A DNA stretch of 64,000 nt from Salinibacter sp. 10B (GTDB lineage: Bacteria > Bacteroidota > Rhodothermia > Rhodothermales > Salinibacteraceae), in NCBI RefSeq assembly GCF_002954405.1, contig NZ_MQWC01000001.1, forward strand, positions 1 to 64,000. The letters are read 5' to 3'. The notes beneath the pieces were generated by a model, which searched no databases, was not told where the DNA came from, and was given only the letters and a program-made list of their open reading frames with translations. The position numbers and the translations under genes were made by a program. Positions 42,862 to 52,295 of the stretch are shown piece after piece (the first letter of the stretch is position 1; the number at the start of each line of letters is the position of its first letter).

Positions 42862-45651
42862 TTAGTTAAGAGCGGGCAGTCCCTTCTCCCTGACGAGAGA
42901 CATGTCGGAAACGTAGTCCGCAAACGGAGCAAGCGACCCGCCTGCACGCCGACACTGATCCAGGTGCCCCATAACCTGCAGCGATGCCCGGGCACGGGTG
43001 ATGGCTACATTCAAAAGCTGATCGGTCGTCGCCACCCATCTCTCGGTGAACTCGTCAATCCCTGGAGCCACGACCGGAGAGAAGATCATGAGGTCTCGCT
43101 CGTCGCCCTGAAAGCGGTGGGCCGTCCCGATCGTCGGTCCTTCCACGTCTACCGGAGAACCGCTCGATTTCGATCGCAGATCATTCCACCAGGAAGTGCC
43201 CTGCATCCGGTCCTGTAGGCGATCGGCCTGCGCGCGAAACGGCGTCACCACACCCACATTGAGATCCGGTCGCCCGAGAAGTCCTTCCTCATGCCACTTG
43301 CCAAGAAGCCAGAGCACGCCTTGAATTTCCCGCTCGTTGTAGGCACTTCGGATGCCCTCGGGCACCTCTCCCCTGACATCGAACCACCGGACCCCTCTCC
43401 ATTTTCCCGGAACGTCGAACGAGTCCTCACTTCTCATCTCCCGCAGCCGCTCCCCGTAGAAGCGGCTATTGGAGAAGCCGATAATCTCCGGGTGCGAGCG
43501 GTAGTGGTTGCGCAGTAGAATGGGCTTTTGCCTGCGGTCGTCCAAAGCCCGTTCGGCCAATCCATAAAGCGACTGGCGGACGTAGGACCACCGAGGCGTA
43601 AGATTGGAGGCGCTGCTCCGTTCGGCAATACGCTTCTCTTCCTCTTCCCGAATCGAGGTGATGTGCTGGAGCTGCTTCTCGTCGCCGATAACGCACGAGC
43701 GTTCGGCGCGGTAGAGAAGCGGGACGGCCGAGGCGATGTCGCACTGGCTGGCCTCATCTACAATCACAAGATCAAAGAGCCCGGGCCGGAGTGGAAGGGC
43801 GTTCCGAACAGAAAGGTTGGTAACCACCCACACCGGGAGGTGCCCAGCCAGCGAGGTAAGCGCCGATTCCAGGCGGTCGAGCGCCTTTTTATATCCGGAT
43901 GGACTGGTATCGCGAACGCCCTGGAGAGCCTCGTAATAGTTTCGAACGCCCCGCTCTACGCTTGGTAGGTTCCGCGCGACTCGCCCGACCCACTCGTTTC
44001 TGATAAGCTTCTGATTCGCCTCTGTGAGCTCGCCTTTGAGCTCAGAGAGTCGCTCCTCGTATCCCTCAGCTCCTTTCAGAAGGTCTTCGAAAGCAGCGCG
44101 GGCTTTTCGCTCTTCTTCGCGGCGCTCGGTCCAGGCGCGGTAGTCCAACAGTTGGGATAGGATTCGAGACAACTCATCGAATCCATCGGCTCCGTAGGCC
44201 TCCACATATACATCCTCCTGAACAGACCGAGGCAGCGAACCAGTCAGTTCGTCGGCCTTCTCGCGAAGAGTCTCCAGCAGCCGACCTGCGAAGAAAAGCT
44301 GCTTCAGCCAAAGAAGAAGGCCCATCTTTTTCTCTCCGGCGAGCATCTGTACCCGATCGAGCGCGGAACGGAGCTCGCGAAGAGGAAGAGCGCTTGGATT
44401 AGGCGCGTCCGGCTCGGTCCATCTGTTCGGGAGCTCGTCTTCGGCCGCGCGGCGTTTCTCAACTGCTTCCCTGTAGGCCTGATGCCGCTTGTTCAACTCC
44501 TCAATCTGCTCTCGAACAGCCTCAATTTCCTCACGGAGAAGGCGTCCTCTCTTTTTCGAGAAACGCTCGGTCAGCTCCTCGCGCCGATCAGACAGTCTGC
44601 GTAGGCGATCCAAAAGCTCCTCCTTCGTGTCGTCCATTATTCGGCGGCTTCCCAGGCGGAGGACAAAGTCGTACTCCTCCCCTAAGATTGCCCGCATCCG
44701 CTCCCGGACGACATCGACGGCCTTGTTGTTTTTGCTGGCGAAGAGAACCGGTTCTCCATTCAGAGCCGCGTCGGCAAGCAGGTTCACAACAACCTGGGAC
44801 TTGCCAGTCCCCGGCGGACCGGTCACGACGGAGAGCTCTTCGGTTAGCGCAGCCCGAGCGGCCTCTGCCTGCTCCTCGTTGAGACGAAGCACCTCCGCGG
44901 GTTCTCTTTCTAGTTTTCCACTTGACCCACGACTTGACTGGAAGTACGCCCCCAATGCCGACGAAGAGGACTTCCTCTGCAAAAACTCGTACTTTTGCAG
45001 GGCAGAGAGGTCGCGCTCAAGGTTGTAGGTGTAGGAGCTATAGGCACTCTGGAAGAGAATTGGAGAGGCGTAGACCCCGGTAGACGGCTGCCTTGGTAGG
45101 GAGTCCATTTCCCGTCGACTTAAAGAACCGGGTGCCTCGTCAAAGTACCCGAGCACAATCTCCAGCTTCTCTTCAAATGGGCCCGAGTGGTGTTCAATCC
45201 GATCCTGGATGTCAGCGATCTGCTCCGGATAGTAGCCCTCCTTTCGAAACAGATGGTGGTTCACGTACGGCGGTGTTTCCTCCCTCCGGCTCAAAGCAAG
45301 CCCGCCTCCTTCATTCTTCTCTACGCGAAGCTCAGTGAAGAAGAGCGGAGAGACGTTGCTCTCCCGGTCAACGTAGACGGGAAACCCGTAGAAAAGACGA
45401 TCCTGACTCGTCGTGTTTGGCCCCTCGTCCTCGACCGCATCGCTCAGAAACTCCGATTGGGACTCCGTCAACCGCGGTAGACTCAACTGATCCAGGTCCT
45501 GGTGGAGAAACACCTCTCGCTCGAAGGCAGGGGCGATAAAAACGTATCCACGGCGTTTTGACCGGAGGCTCAGCCGTCGAAGGCCCTCTTCTTGAACGCA
45601 GCCAAGATAGAATTCGGAGAGATGTTTGAAGGACCTGGAGATGCTACCCAT
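42862..45651 (-). CDS. Upf1/Dna2-like superfamily 1 helicase
   Basis: A 929-residue protein from ATG 45651 (MGSISRSFKHLSEFYLG); an alternative ATG at 45702 adds 17 residues. SF1 motifs of the AAA_11/AAA_12 class: LNEEQAEAARAAL (Q-motif-like), VVTGPPGTGKSQVVVNLL near 273, LFDLVIVDEASQCD near 628, CVIGDEKQLQHI, VGVVTPFRAQADRL, TAHRFQGDERDLMIFSPV and LLNVAITRARASLQVMG. A long coiled-coil stalk sits between motif Ia and motif II. Members of this group move 5' to 3' on single strands and occur in many defence systems. It lies 26-77 bases after the PLD-helicase gene in the same operon. Confidence 0.9.
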   Translation of the reverse strand: MGSISRSFKHLSEFYLGCVQEEGLRRLSLRSKRRGYVFIAPAFEREVFLHQDLDQLSLPRLTESQSEFLSDAVEDEGPNTTSQDRLFYGFPVYVDRESNVSPLFFTELRVEKNEGGGLALSRREETPPYVNHHLFRKEGYYPEQIADIQDRIEHHSGPFEEKLEIVLGYFDEAPGSLSRREMDSLPRQPSTGVYASPILFQSAYSSYTYNLERDLSALQKYEFLQRKSSSSALGAYFQSSRGSSGKLEREPAEVLRLNEEQAEAARAALTEELSVVTGPPGTGKSQVVVNLLADAALNGEPVLFASKNNKAVDVVRERMRAILGEEYDFVLRLGSRRIMDDTKEELLDRLRRLSDRREELTERFSKKRGRLLREEIEAVREQIEELNKRHQAYREAVEKRRAAEDELPNRWTEPDAPNPSALPLRELRSALDRVQMLAGEKKMGLLLWLKQLFFAGRLLETLREKADELTGSLPRSVQEDVYVEAYGADGFDELSRILSQLLDYRAWTERREEERKARAAFEDLLKGAEGYEERLSELKGELTEANQKLIRNEWVGRVARNLPSVERGVRNYYEALQGVRDTSPSGYKKALDRLESALTSLAGHLPVWVVTNLSVRNALPLRPGLFDLVIVDEASQCDIASAVPLLYRAERSCVIGDEKQLQHITSIREEEEKRIAERSSASNLTPRWSYVRQSLYGLAERALDDRRQKPILLRNHYRSHPEIIGFSNSRFYGERLREMRSEDSFDVPGKWRGVRWFDVRGEVPEGIRSAYNEREIQGVLWLLGKWHEEGLLGRPDLNVGVVTPFRAQADRLQDRMQGTSWWNDLRSKSSGSPVDVEGPTIGTAHRFQGDERDLMIFSPVVAPGIDEFTERWVATTDQLLNVAITRARASLQVMGHLDQCRRAGGSLAPFADYVSDMSLVREKGLPALN

Positions 45652-45728
45652 AACTGAAGAGAGACCTGAAATAGAAAGGACTTGACTGCGGGCCAACCAC
45701 ATTGGTGCCGATTTGGACCGTGCAAAAC

Positions 45729-48700
45729 CTAGAGGGGCAGCGCGACAATTGCAGCAGCCAGCCGCCGCCCGATTGGCTCTTCTTGCTTGACCGACTGGGC
45801 GAGTTGCTGTAGGCTACTCGTTTCAATCTTATCCCGGTACCGGAGATGATCCTCCATATCTTTGAGACGGATCGGCTCCCGACTCTCCGTATTTCGCTTA
45901 TACTGGACGTATCTCGGCTGCACGATCCCCAACCACCGGTCAGCCAAGTCGTGTAGGTCGGCCCAGGGCTTTTTATCCATCGTGAGAACGTCGCTCAAAA
46001 ACTCGCTGGCTTGCTTCCGATTGGTCCCTTCGTCTGCGGTTGTCTTGTACCGGACGACCAGTTCCTTCAAGAGGTCTAGCCCATGTTGGGCCTTGTTGGA
46101 GAGAAGCTCCCGTTCATTTCGCCGAATTCGCCCGAGCATCTCTTCGAGCTCCTCTCCGACGCTTTCCCAAAGTGCTGGATCGCCTTGATTCGGCGCCCGG
46201 CGCGCCCTCGGCAGAAGCTTTCGGAGCCGCCGTGCGATCGGGCCAAGACGCGTTGTGACCCTCCACTCCGACTCCTCAAACCCGAGCCCAACAGCATCCT
46301 TTTCGCTTCCCTGGTGCAAGAGGACCCACCTGGGAGCGCGCCCCTCCCGACCGCGGAGACAGAAGAACCCCCAGCGTTTCTCGGATTCCATGATCGTGAC
46401 CCGGCTCCATACCGCTTTGCTCGTTCCAGCGATGTGTTTGTAAACCTCTTTATCGATGAGCGGAGGGGTTCTGTGATCGGTCTCGTCACCGAGCCCTACC
46501 AGTCGCCGAACCGGCTGGAACGCGTCTTCAAGCCGCTCATCAGGCCCCTCGCGCTGGTGCGTCTCGTATTCCTCGATGAGCTCCTCCGCACTTGCGCGGC
46601 GAGACTGTTGCTCAGAAAAGAGACCGTCCTCTCCCTGGAGCGGCTCGGGGAGTTTAATGTTGTTTCCCATGAGCCGCTCGTTCACGTTGTAGCGTTCGAT
46701 CAGGAGGTCTCGCCGTGCTGATTGGAAAGGACGGCTATCACTTGGCCACCATACCTCAATCTCATCGTGAGGGCTGTCCATACGGTCGATTCGGCCGACG
46801 CGCTGCTCGGCAATACGAATGACACTGGGCGTGTCCAAAAGGACGACCGAACCTGCTCGTTGCAGGTTGAGCCCCTCACTCATTGCGTCGCTACAGAGCG
46901 CTACGAGCCCGACCTCTCCTTCCCCATCTTCCCCGATGGTGGTCTGCGTCCCGCCTTCCAGACCAAGCCGCTTGATAATGGAGCGTTTCTTCCCAGCCGA
47001 CAGGCTCCCATCGGCTACAACGACCTCCTGTCCCAGCTTACGGTTGCGAAGTTGATCACGAAGGTCGTACAGGGTGAGAGGGCGCGCCCCAAACGCGAGG
47101 AGGACGTCCTCTTCTCTCGCGATCTCCTGAATCTTCTGCGCACGGGCCTTCGCCCTGGCGTCGGAGAGCTGACTTGCCTTGTCCCCAATCTGCCGAAGGC
47201 GCTCTTTTTCTTTCTCAATTGTCTCTTCGAGCCCCGAAGTCAACCACTCCGGAAGGTCAATCTCCAGGTTGCTATTCTCCTCAGGCGGGTCCCGTCGAAG
47301 CTCCTCTACGGCACTCAAGCGATCGCCGCTCTCAGTTTTTAGGTCGGCTTCGAGGCCAAGGCGCCTCGACGCTTCGGCGGTCCCAAACACCACCTCCAAA
47401 AGAGCGGCACGCGAGGACTGCAGGGCGCTTCGCATTCCGTGGGCCGCCAGACCCTTCGCTCCCTTAATCTTTCGCTCCAGAAAGTCCTTCTCTCGCTCCT
47501 CGTCCCCAACAACCCAGAACGGGGCCTTAAATGTACGGAGCCAAGGAAGCCCCTTAAGATCTTCGGAGATCTGGTTGATCTCCCGAGCAATTTCCTTGTC
47601 TTTGTCAGTTTCTCCGGTGAGATAGGTCTTGCAAATGTGCTCGGGAAACCGGTGGACTGTACCATCCTCGGATCTGTAGCCATCTGTCTTCCGCTCGACG
47701 ATCCGGTTCAGGTCCTGCTTTGTGCGGCGGATGGTACACTGCCGAACGATACGTCGAAGGGCCTGCTCGTCTTCGCCGGTCAGGTTCGTCTTTTTCCGAA
47801 GCTCCTTGTACGTCTGAAACTCCCGGTCCGACAGATTATCAAGCCCCAGAAGCTCAATCATCCGAAGCAGGTCGCTAGAGCCTCGATTTATGGGGGTGGC
47901 AGTCAGAAGAGAGATGTAATCCGGTGCACTCTCCTCTACTGCCTTGCTCCGCTCAGTGCCGGTAGAAAGGTAGTTGTGGGCCTCATCCAGAAAGAGGACA
48001 TTACTTTGCCGCACCTGTCGGTGGATCTCCTCTTTCTGGTTTCCTTGCGACAGTTTTCCGTGGGAGATCGCCTCCACGGAGTTGGCCGAAGACTTTTGGA
48101 TCTCCTCAGACCACTCGCCGGTGACGTTCGGCGGACACACGACTGTAGAATTCGTCCGATGGCCTTGTCCCTTTGACCAAAGACGATTGAGAAGCCCGTA
48201 CAGCAGATGCGTCCCCACACGGGTCTTCCCCGATCCCGTCGCATCAGCTACGAGGACACTTCCCCGTGTATCCAGAATCCAGAGTCCCTGGGCAATGGCC
48301 TCCTCCTGATGGGGCCAAAGATTCTGATCTTGGAGAAGACGGAAGACTTCTGGATAGCGGTCAACCCAATCCCCCTCTAATACCTCAGCCGACGCGCGTG
48401 CGAGAGCTTCTTCCCACTGAACTGGCTGGAGAAGGTCCTCAAGCAAGCGCTTTATCTCTGAGGTGCACTCTCGGGCCTGCTCTTTGAACTGAGCCGCAAC
48501 CTCACAGAGTTCTCCATAACGGGTGCTCCCACTTTCAAACCGGGCATTAGCCTCACGTTGCTTCCCGAACCCGTGTCTCGAGAAGTTACTCGATCCGACC
48601 ACAGCCCCGTCCTCCCCGACATAGATCTTTGCGTGGAGATCCTCTCCAGCGTAGAAGCGGACCTTTCCCCTAGTCATTGCTTCAATCAAGCGGACAATGC

Positions 48701-49082
48701 CACCACCGGTCAAAACCGAGACGCCTTTTTCGAGCCAGTAGTCTCTGGCTTGCTCTTCAACCGGCTGGGTGCCGACGTACAGGGACCCCTCGCGGGTTGT
48801 CGGCTCACTTCCAAGCACGATGTCAATCGAACGGTCTCCAACCTCATTCTGACTGAAAAATGCAAGGAGGTGCTCAAGCGAGGTAAATGCCGTTACGATT
48901 GTAAACGAGGTTGAGGCCTCATAGCTTTCCGCCACTGTCTCCCCAACCTCTGTCCCGGCTTCGTTCAAGGGGAAACGCGTCTGTGGTGGCCAGGGCGACC
49001 TCGCCTCTCCCGTGTCGTCCTGACTGAAGTCGATTCTAATCTGAGATGGGCCTTCTCCTTCCTGGTCGTTTCGGGCGGTCAT
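45729..49082 (-). CDS. Phospholipase-D-like nuclease fused to SF2/SNF2 helicase
   Basis: A 1117-residue protein, first gene of the long operon. Residues 45-180 form a PLD-type domain with one HKD-like motif: His150-x-Lys152 (DLHAKIYVGEDG) and SSN at 164-166 (VVGSSNFSRHGFG). Then an SF2 translocase: WPHQEEAIAQGLWIL, Walker A ADATGSGKTRVGTHLL near 284, LFLDEAHNYL near 364, SLLTATPINRGSSDLL, and a C-terminal lobe SDAMSEGLNLQRAG with IRIAEQRVGRIDRMDSP near 730-770. A single HKD half-site usually means the enzyme works as a dimer. DISARM uses separate PLD (DrmC) and helicase proteins; here they are fused. The ATG at 49082 is preceded by 104-119 bases shared with a divergent gene. Confidence 0.88.
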   Translation of the reverse strand: MTARNDQEGEGPSQIRIDFSQDDTGEARSPWPPQTRFPLNEAGTEVGETVAESYEASTSFTIVTAFTSLEHLLAFFSQNEVGDRSIDIVLGSEPTTREGSLYVGTQPVEEQARDYWLEKGVSVLTGGGIVRLIEAMTRGKVRFYAGEDLHAKIYVGEDGAVVGSSNFSRHGFGKQREANARFESGSTRYGELCEVAAQFKEQARECTSEIKRLLEDLLQPVQWEEALARASAEVLEGDWVDRYPEVFRLLQDQNLWPHQEEAIAQGLWILDTRGSVLVADATGSGKTRVGTHLLYGLLNRLWSKGQGHRTNSTVVCPPNVTGEWSEEIQKSSANSVEAISHGKLSQGNQKEEIHRQVRQSNVLFLDEAHNYLSTGTERSKAVEESAPDYISLLTATPINRGSSDLLRMIELLGLDNLSDREFQTYKELRKKTNLTGEDEQALRRIVRQCTIRRTKQDLNRIVERKTDGYRSEDGTVHRFPEHICKTYLTGETDKDKEIAREINQISEDLKGLPWLRTFKAPFWVVGDEEREKDFLERKIKGAKGLAAHGMRSALQSSRAALLEVVFGTAEASRRLGLEADLKTESGDRLSAVEELRRDPPEENSNLEIDLPEWLTSGLEETIEKEKERLRQIGDKASQLSDARAKARAQKIQEIAREEDVLLAFGARPLTLYDLRDQLRNRKLGQEVVVADGSLSAGKKRSIIKRLGLEGGTQTTIGEDGEGEVGLVALCSDAMSEGLNLQRAGSVVLLDTPSVIRIAEQRVGRIDRMDSPHDEIEVWWPSDSRPFQSARRDLLIERYNVNERLMGNNIKLPEPLQGEDGLFSEQQSRRASAEELIEEYETHQREGPDERLEDAFQPVRRLVGLGDETDHRTPPLIDKEVYKHIAGTSKAVWSRVTIMESEKRWGFFCLRGREGRAPRWVLLHQGSEKDAVGLGFEESEWRVTTRLGPIARRLRKLLPRARRAPNQGDPALWESVGEELEEMLGRIRRNERELLSNKAQHGLDLLKELVVRYKTTADEGTNRKQASEFLSDVLTMDKKPWADLHDLADRWLGIVQPRYVQYKRNTESREPIRLKDMEDHLRYRDKIETSSLQQLAQSVKQEEPIGRRLAAAIVALPL

Positions 49083-49201
49083 GTCAGCGGGTGTTGGAAG
49101 AAGTCGCTTGAGATGTGATCAAAAGCCGAACTGATTGGCTCTTGTAGAAAAGAATATGCTCTCAGTACCAGAGCTTGCTTGTGTAGGTGTTTCTCCCGTT
49201 G

Positions 49202-49591
49202 ATGATTTCTCGTCTCCTGCCCTCCCTAGCGCCCGGCCCAAATTCCTTCCTGTTATCCTATAGCGGTCTCATCTACAACACGCCGGCGCTTCTCTTTCTG
49301 GGCCTATTATTTTGGAAACGCCCTCTATGGGGAGCGCTTCTGACTGCCCTTTCCTTCGGGCGAGTATTTCTTGGATGGGTGCCGTGGAGCATGCACATGA
49401 TGATTGCCTGTTTTGCTCTCCTGGCCAGCAGGTCGAGGTGGATGCGTGTTCTGGCGGCCTTTCTTTTGGCGATGACAACGTATTACTACCTCGGGCGCTT
49501 TCAGGACGTCTGGGGCTGGCTGCTTAGCGGGGGGATGGGACTTTTGGCTGCTCTCCTGGATCACCTGTATCCGCTCCTGAGCCCCGGTTGA
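49202..49591 (+). CDS. Small integral membrane protein
   Basis: A 129-residue hydrophobic protein from ATG 49202 (MISRLLPSLAPG); a GTG at 49187 is an alternative. It has about four predicted membrane helices (around IYNTPALLFLGLLFW, WGALLTALSFGRVFLGW, HMMIACFALLA and WMRVLAAFLLAMTTYYYLG, then WGWLLSGGMGLLAALL). No family recognised. It is divergent from the long operon, 119 bases away, and convergent with the GIY-YIG gene. A membrane effector is conceivable but nothing specific shows it. Confidence 0.6.
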   Translation: MISRLLPSLAPGPNSFLLSYSGLIYNTPALLFLGLLFWKRPLWGALLTALSFGRVFLGWVPWSMHMMIACFALLASRSRWMRVLAAFLLAMTTYYYLGRFQDVWGWLLSGGMGLLAALLDHLYPLLSPG

Positions 49592-49617
49592 AAGTCCAGC
49601 ACGGTTGATTCAGAACC

Positions 49618-50130
49618 TTAGAGTTGCTCCCGGATCTCTTCGAGCTCTTCTTCGAGCTCGCCGACCCGCTGGGTGAGCTCTTCAATCTTGGAAAGTGCCT
49701 CACTTAAAGTAGGGACGCTCACGCTTGCAGTCGGTCCTTCTTCAATCACCGATCGGATCTCCTCCGCAGCTTCGGAATCGGTGGCAATGGTTTCCGCCTC
49801 CTCTGTGACATGCCCCCTGCTCCGGAGCGCCGGATCAAACTCCTCAAAGGCAATCAGCTCCGCCGCCTTAAGGTAGCTCTTCTCCTCGAACCGGGAATGG
49901 AGCCACCATTCGATACGGGTGACCAGATCCGGGTTAAGCGAGGCGGCTGACGTTCCTGTAACCACGCTACTGTCCTGGCGGATGAAGTGCTGGCGGATCC
50001 GATTGCGGAGATTGCTGCTGATCCCAATGTAGGCGACGTGTCTCGACCGTCCGGTTCCCCCGTAGAGCGCGTAGAGGGCCGGGTCCGTCGGGAGGTCGCT
50101 GATGAAGGGAAACGCAGTCGTGATGGGCAT
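49618..50130 (-). CDS. GIY-YIG-domain protein with C-terminal coiled coil
   Basis: A 170-residue protein. The first 75 residues have the GIY-YIG pattern in variant form: ALYALYGG, then HVAYIGISSNLRNRIRQHF with the Tyr and the catalytic-type Arg of the following helix, and WWLHSRFEEKSYLKAAELIAFEEF containing a Glu candidate. The last 40 residues are a Glu-rich coiled coil (LSEALSKIEELTQRVGELEE). GIY-YIG enzymes cut DNA in repair, homing and restriction. Downstream of it on the minus strand there is no partner; the DUF6884 gene lies 46 bases upstream in the same direction, so the two may be an operon. Confidence 0.82.
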   Translation of the reverse strand: MPITTAFPFISDLPTDPALYALYGGTGRSRHVAYIGISSNLRNRIRQHFIRQDSSVVTGTSAASLNPDLVTRIEWWLHSRFEEKSYLKAAELIAFEEFDPALRSRGHVTEEAETIATDSEAAEEIRSVIEEGPTASVSVPTLSEALSKIEELTQRVGELEEELEEIREQL

Positions 50131-50175
50131 CGGAACGGCTCCTAAAAGATATGTGATGGGACACTTCGGTAGTGG

Positions 50176-50616
50176 CTATTCCGCCTCAACCTGCTGCTCG
50201 GAATTCCTCTGATTCAGAAACTGAAGCTGCTCTCCGATTCCCAATCCTTCCATGGGTATAGATACGCGGGCGACCAGATCTTCAAGGGGACCAGTAAGGT
50301 ACTCCCGGTACTTCAGCCCCGCAAGAATGACAACTTCGTCCTCGGGAGAAAGCACCTCGCCAAGCTCCTCAAGAACGCTGGAGGCCCACTCCTGACGCTC
50401 CTGGGCCGAGAAGTTGTTTAACGTTTCCTCATAGGGGGCAACCTCATCGGTAGGAGCCAAAACGCCGTGCTTCGCCGAAAGAATAAACCAGGAGTCGCAC
50501 CGTTCCCGCGCATAAACCCGAGCCTTCTGAAACCAGGTAGAGTTATACAGGCGCCCCGCCGGCATCGGTCGATCACGTTTTGACTTGACGCAGGCTACAA
50601 GCGCAACGGTAGGCAT
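50176..50616 (-). CDS. DUF6884-family protein
   Basis: A 146-residue protein from ATG 50616 (MPTVALVACVKSKRDRP); the frame continues left to 50817, but the extra part has non-coding composition. The family pattern is clear: LVACVKSKRD, LYNSTWFQKARVYA, WFILSAKHGVLAPTDEV, PYEETLNNF and a helix with WASSVLEEL. DUF6884 proteins are common on phages and genomic islands; a conserved Cys and the SAKHG motif suggest an enzyme, but the reaction is not established to my knowledge. It lies just upstream of the GIY-YIG gene. A partial second copy of its N-terminus is found near 52.4 kb. Confidence 0.8.
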   Translation of the reverse strand: MPTVALVACVKSKRDRPMPAGRLYNSTWFQKARVYARERCDSWFILSAKHGVLAPTDEVAPYEETLNNFSAQERQEWASSVLEELGEVLSPEDEVVILAGLKYREYLTGPLEDLVARVSIPMEGLGIGEQLQFLNQRNSEQQVEAE

Positions 50617-50736
50617 AAGCAGCATTTCGCATTGTGCAAAACGGACGGAGGGAAGGCTTCTGTATGTCACATAATGAAGGTGCAGAAGAAAAGCGGCCTG
50701 CACTCGACCTTCCCTAATGACAAACCGACTGTTGCA

Positions 50737-51030
50737 ATGACCCTTCCCAACGCCTCTACACTCGCCTGCCTCGGCGGAAAGGCCTACACCCGAAACCACC
50801 ACAATGAGCATCAACACGTAGACGTGGTCACCGCAGCCAACCTCCTCGTGCTCCGAGCACTCGCTGAGGGGATCGACACCAGGGACCTCGACGAGATCGA
50901 CATCTCATGCACCCCTTCAGAGATCTGCCTCAGTGCCTTTGGCTCGGAAGTCTCCGTCGAGATTACCAAGCGAGAAACCGAGCTTACATGCCCCTGGGAC
51001 GGGACCTACGACCTGTTGGGCAGCGAGTAG
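50737..51030 (+). CDS. Hypothetical small protein
   Basis: A 97-residue protein from ATG 50737 (MTLPNASTLACLGGKAYTR). It includes a His-rich segment (NHHNEHQHVDVV), a helix (AANLLVLRALAEG) and a strand-rich end (EVSVEITKRETEL). An in-frame earlier start at 50632 seems unlikely. No family recognised. It is divergent from the DUF6884 gene, 120 bases away. Moderate confidence that it is a real gene, based on composition. Confidence 0.5.
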   Translation: MTLPNASTLACLGGKAYTRNHHNEHQHVDVVTAANLLVLRALAEGIDTRDLDEIDISCTPSEICLSAFGSEVSVEITKRETELTCPWDGTYDLLGSE

Positions 51031-51149
51031 CTTAGGCGGCCAGTAACATACCTCTCGCTCATTAACGGGGTTACCCTGACGAAGACCTTGCCTTCGGTCT
51101 TCGGTGTAAACTGCCACCGTTGGTGATCCAGCCGTACCAGTGAAACTCC

Positions 51150-52295
51150 TCAGGAAAACGCCAAGTCCACGGTCACCGGATAGTGGTCCGAGGCCTTCTT
51201 GAACGCGTCTCTGACCTCCACGAGGTCTCCGTTCTCCTCTTTATCGAACCGCTCGTTTTGGTAGGGGTGGAAGATCTCCCAGTCCGGATCGCTTTTCTGA
51301 GCCAGCCCGCGGCTTACCATGACGTAGTCGATCAAGGTGTTGAAGTACTTGCCCGTCTTCTCCTGGTAGAAGGCGGCCGTGGCCGGCGACCAGCCGTACT
51401 CCCCCCACTCTGGATCCGTAAACGGGTTGCGAAGAATCTTCGCCGGCTCCCCGACATCCCCCATGACGGTTTCCATGCTGCTTTGCCCGAAGCGCCGCTC
51501 GAAGTAGTCAAACCCGGGGCCGTCGTTGAAGTCGCCCATGACGACGACCTCGTCTCCCTGATTCAGGAATTCATCGACTCGGTACCGAATCCACTGCGCC
51601 TGGGCCAGAATCTTTCGCCGGTTGCGAAGCGAGGTCTTTCGGTGCTGTAACCGGTCGTAAGCATCGAAGATGCCCTTCGACTTTAGGTGAGCACTGATCG
51701 TTCGAAACTGAACGTTTTCTCCGTCCTCCTGCTTTAGGGTCACTTTCGCTTCGAAGGGTGGGCGGTAGAAATTGTGGATCTCGTTTACCTCGTTGTCCCG
51801 GATGTCGAACGTGTAGGCGCCGTCGAACCGTGGGGTCGGCTCCAAGCCCTCTCCATCCAGGATATCGGCAAGCTGGCCGACCTCTTCCTCCGGGTTCTCC
51901 ACCTCTTCGCTCGTGGTAAGCGATTCGAGGGGCTGTCCTCCCGGTGCGTGTTGGACCGAGACGCGTTCCGGGTCAAACATGAGGCCAATCTCCTGGCTCC
52001 CGTTCGAGCGGAAGCCGGTCGCCGCCTCGCTGATTCGCAGGTCGAAGTAAGAGGCGAAGTTTTCGAGGGCCTCCACGGTGGAGCGTCCGGTCTTGGTCTT
52101 GTCCGGGCCCTCGATGACAGTGAGCAGGTCTGGATCGATGGTCTCCAGAACCGTCGCGATGGCCTCGGCGCGCTCGGCTTTGGTCGGGCCGTGACCGTTG
52201 GAGTCGGACTCGCTTAGGTCCAGTTCGTTCTCCTCGTCAAAGAGCCGGTTGAACCATTCGATGTTGTAAGTCGCAAGGCGAAAGGAATCGGACAT
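51150..52295 (-). CDS. Endonuclease/exonuclease/phosphatase (EEP) family protein
   Basis: A 381-residue protein with the full set of EEP motifs: ATYNIEWFNRLF at the start (Asn), LLTVIEG with metal-binding Glu62, ISAHLKSK with catalytic-type His, VVMGDFNDGPG near 255 (Asp-x-Asn), LIDYVMVS and KASDHYPVTVDL at the end (Asp-His). EEP enzymes cleave phosphodiesters or phosphoesters (DNases, RNases, sphingomyelinases). No signal peptide, so it is probably cytoplasmic and nucleic-acid directed. Length is slightly long for the family because of an acidic insertion around residues 120-150. It stands alone, upstream of the divergent helicase module by about 290 bases. Confidence 0.9.
   Translation of the reverse strand: MSDSFRLATYNIEWFNRLFDEENELDLSESDSNGHGPTKAERAEAIATVLETIDPDLLTVIEGPDKTKTGRSTVEALENFASYFDLRISEAATGFRSNGSQEIGLMFDPERVSVQHAPGGQPLESLTTSEEVENPEEEVGQLADILDGEGLEPTPRFDGAYTFDIRDNEVNEIHNFYRPPFEAKVTLKQEDGENVQFRTISAHLKSKGIFDAYDRLQHRKTSLRNRRKILAQAQWIRYRVDEFLNQGDEVVVMGDFNDGPGFDYFERRFGQSSMETVMGDVGEPAKILRNPFTDPEWGEYGWSPATAAFYQEKTGKYFNTLIDYVMVSRGLAQKSDPDWEIFHPYQNERFDKEENGDLVEVRDAFKKASDHYPVTVDLAFS

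Noticed and set aside
30737-49082. BREX system (PglX methylase)
   Set aside because: The methylase is PglX-like, but there is no PglZ phosphatase, BrxC/PglY ATPase or BrxL/Lon-type gene in the window.
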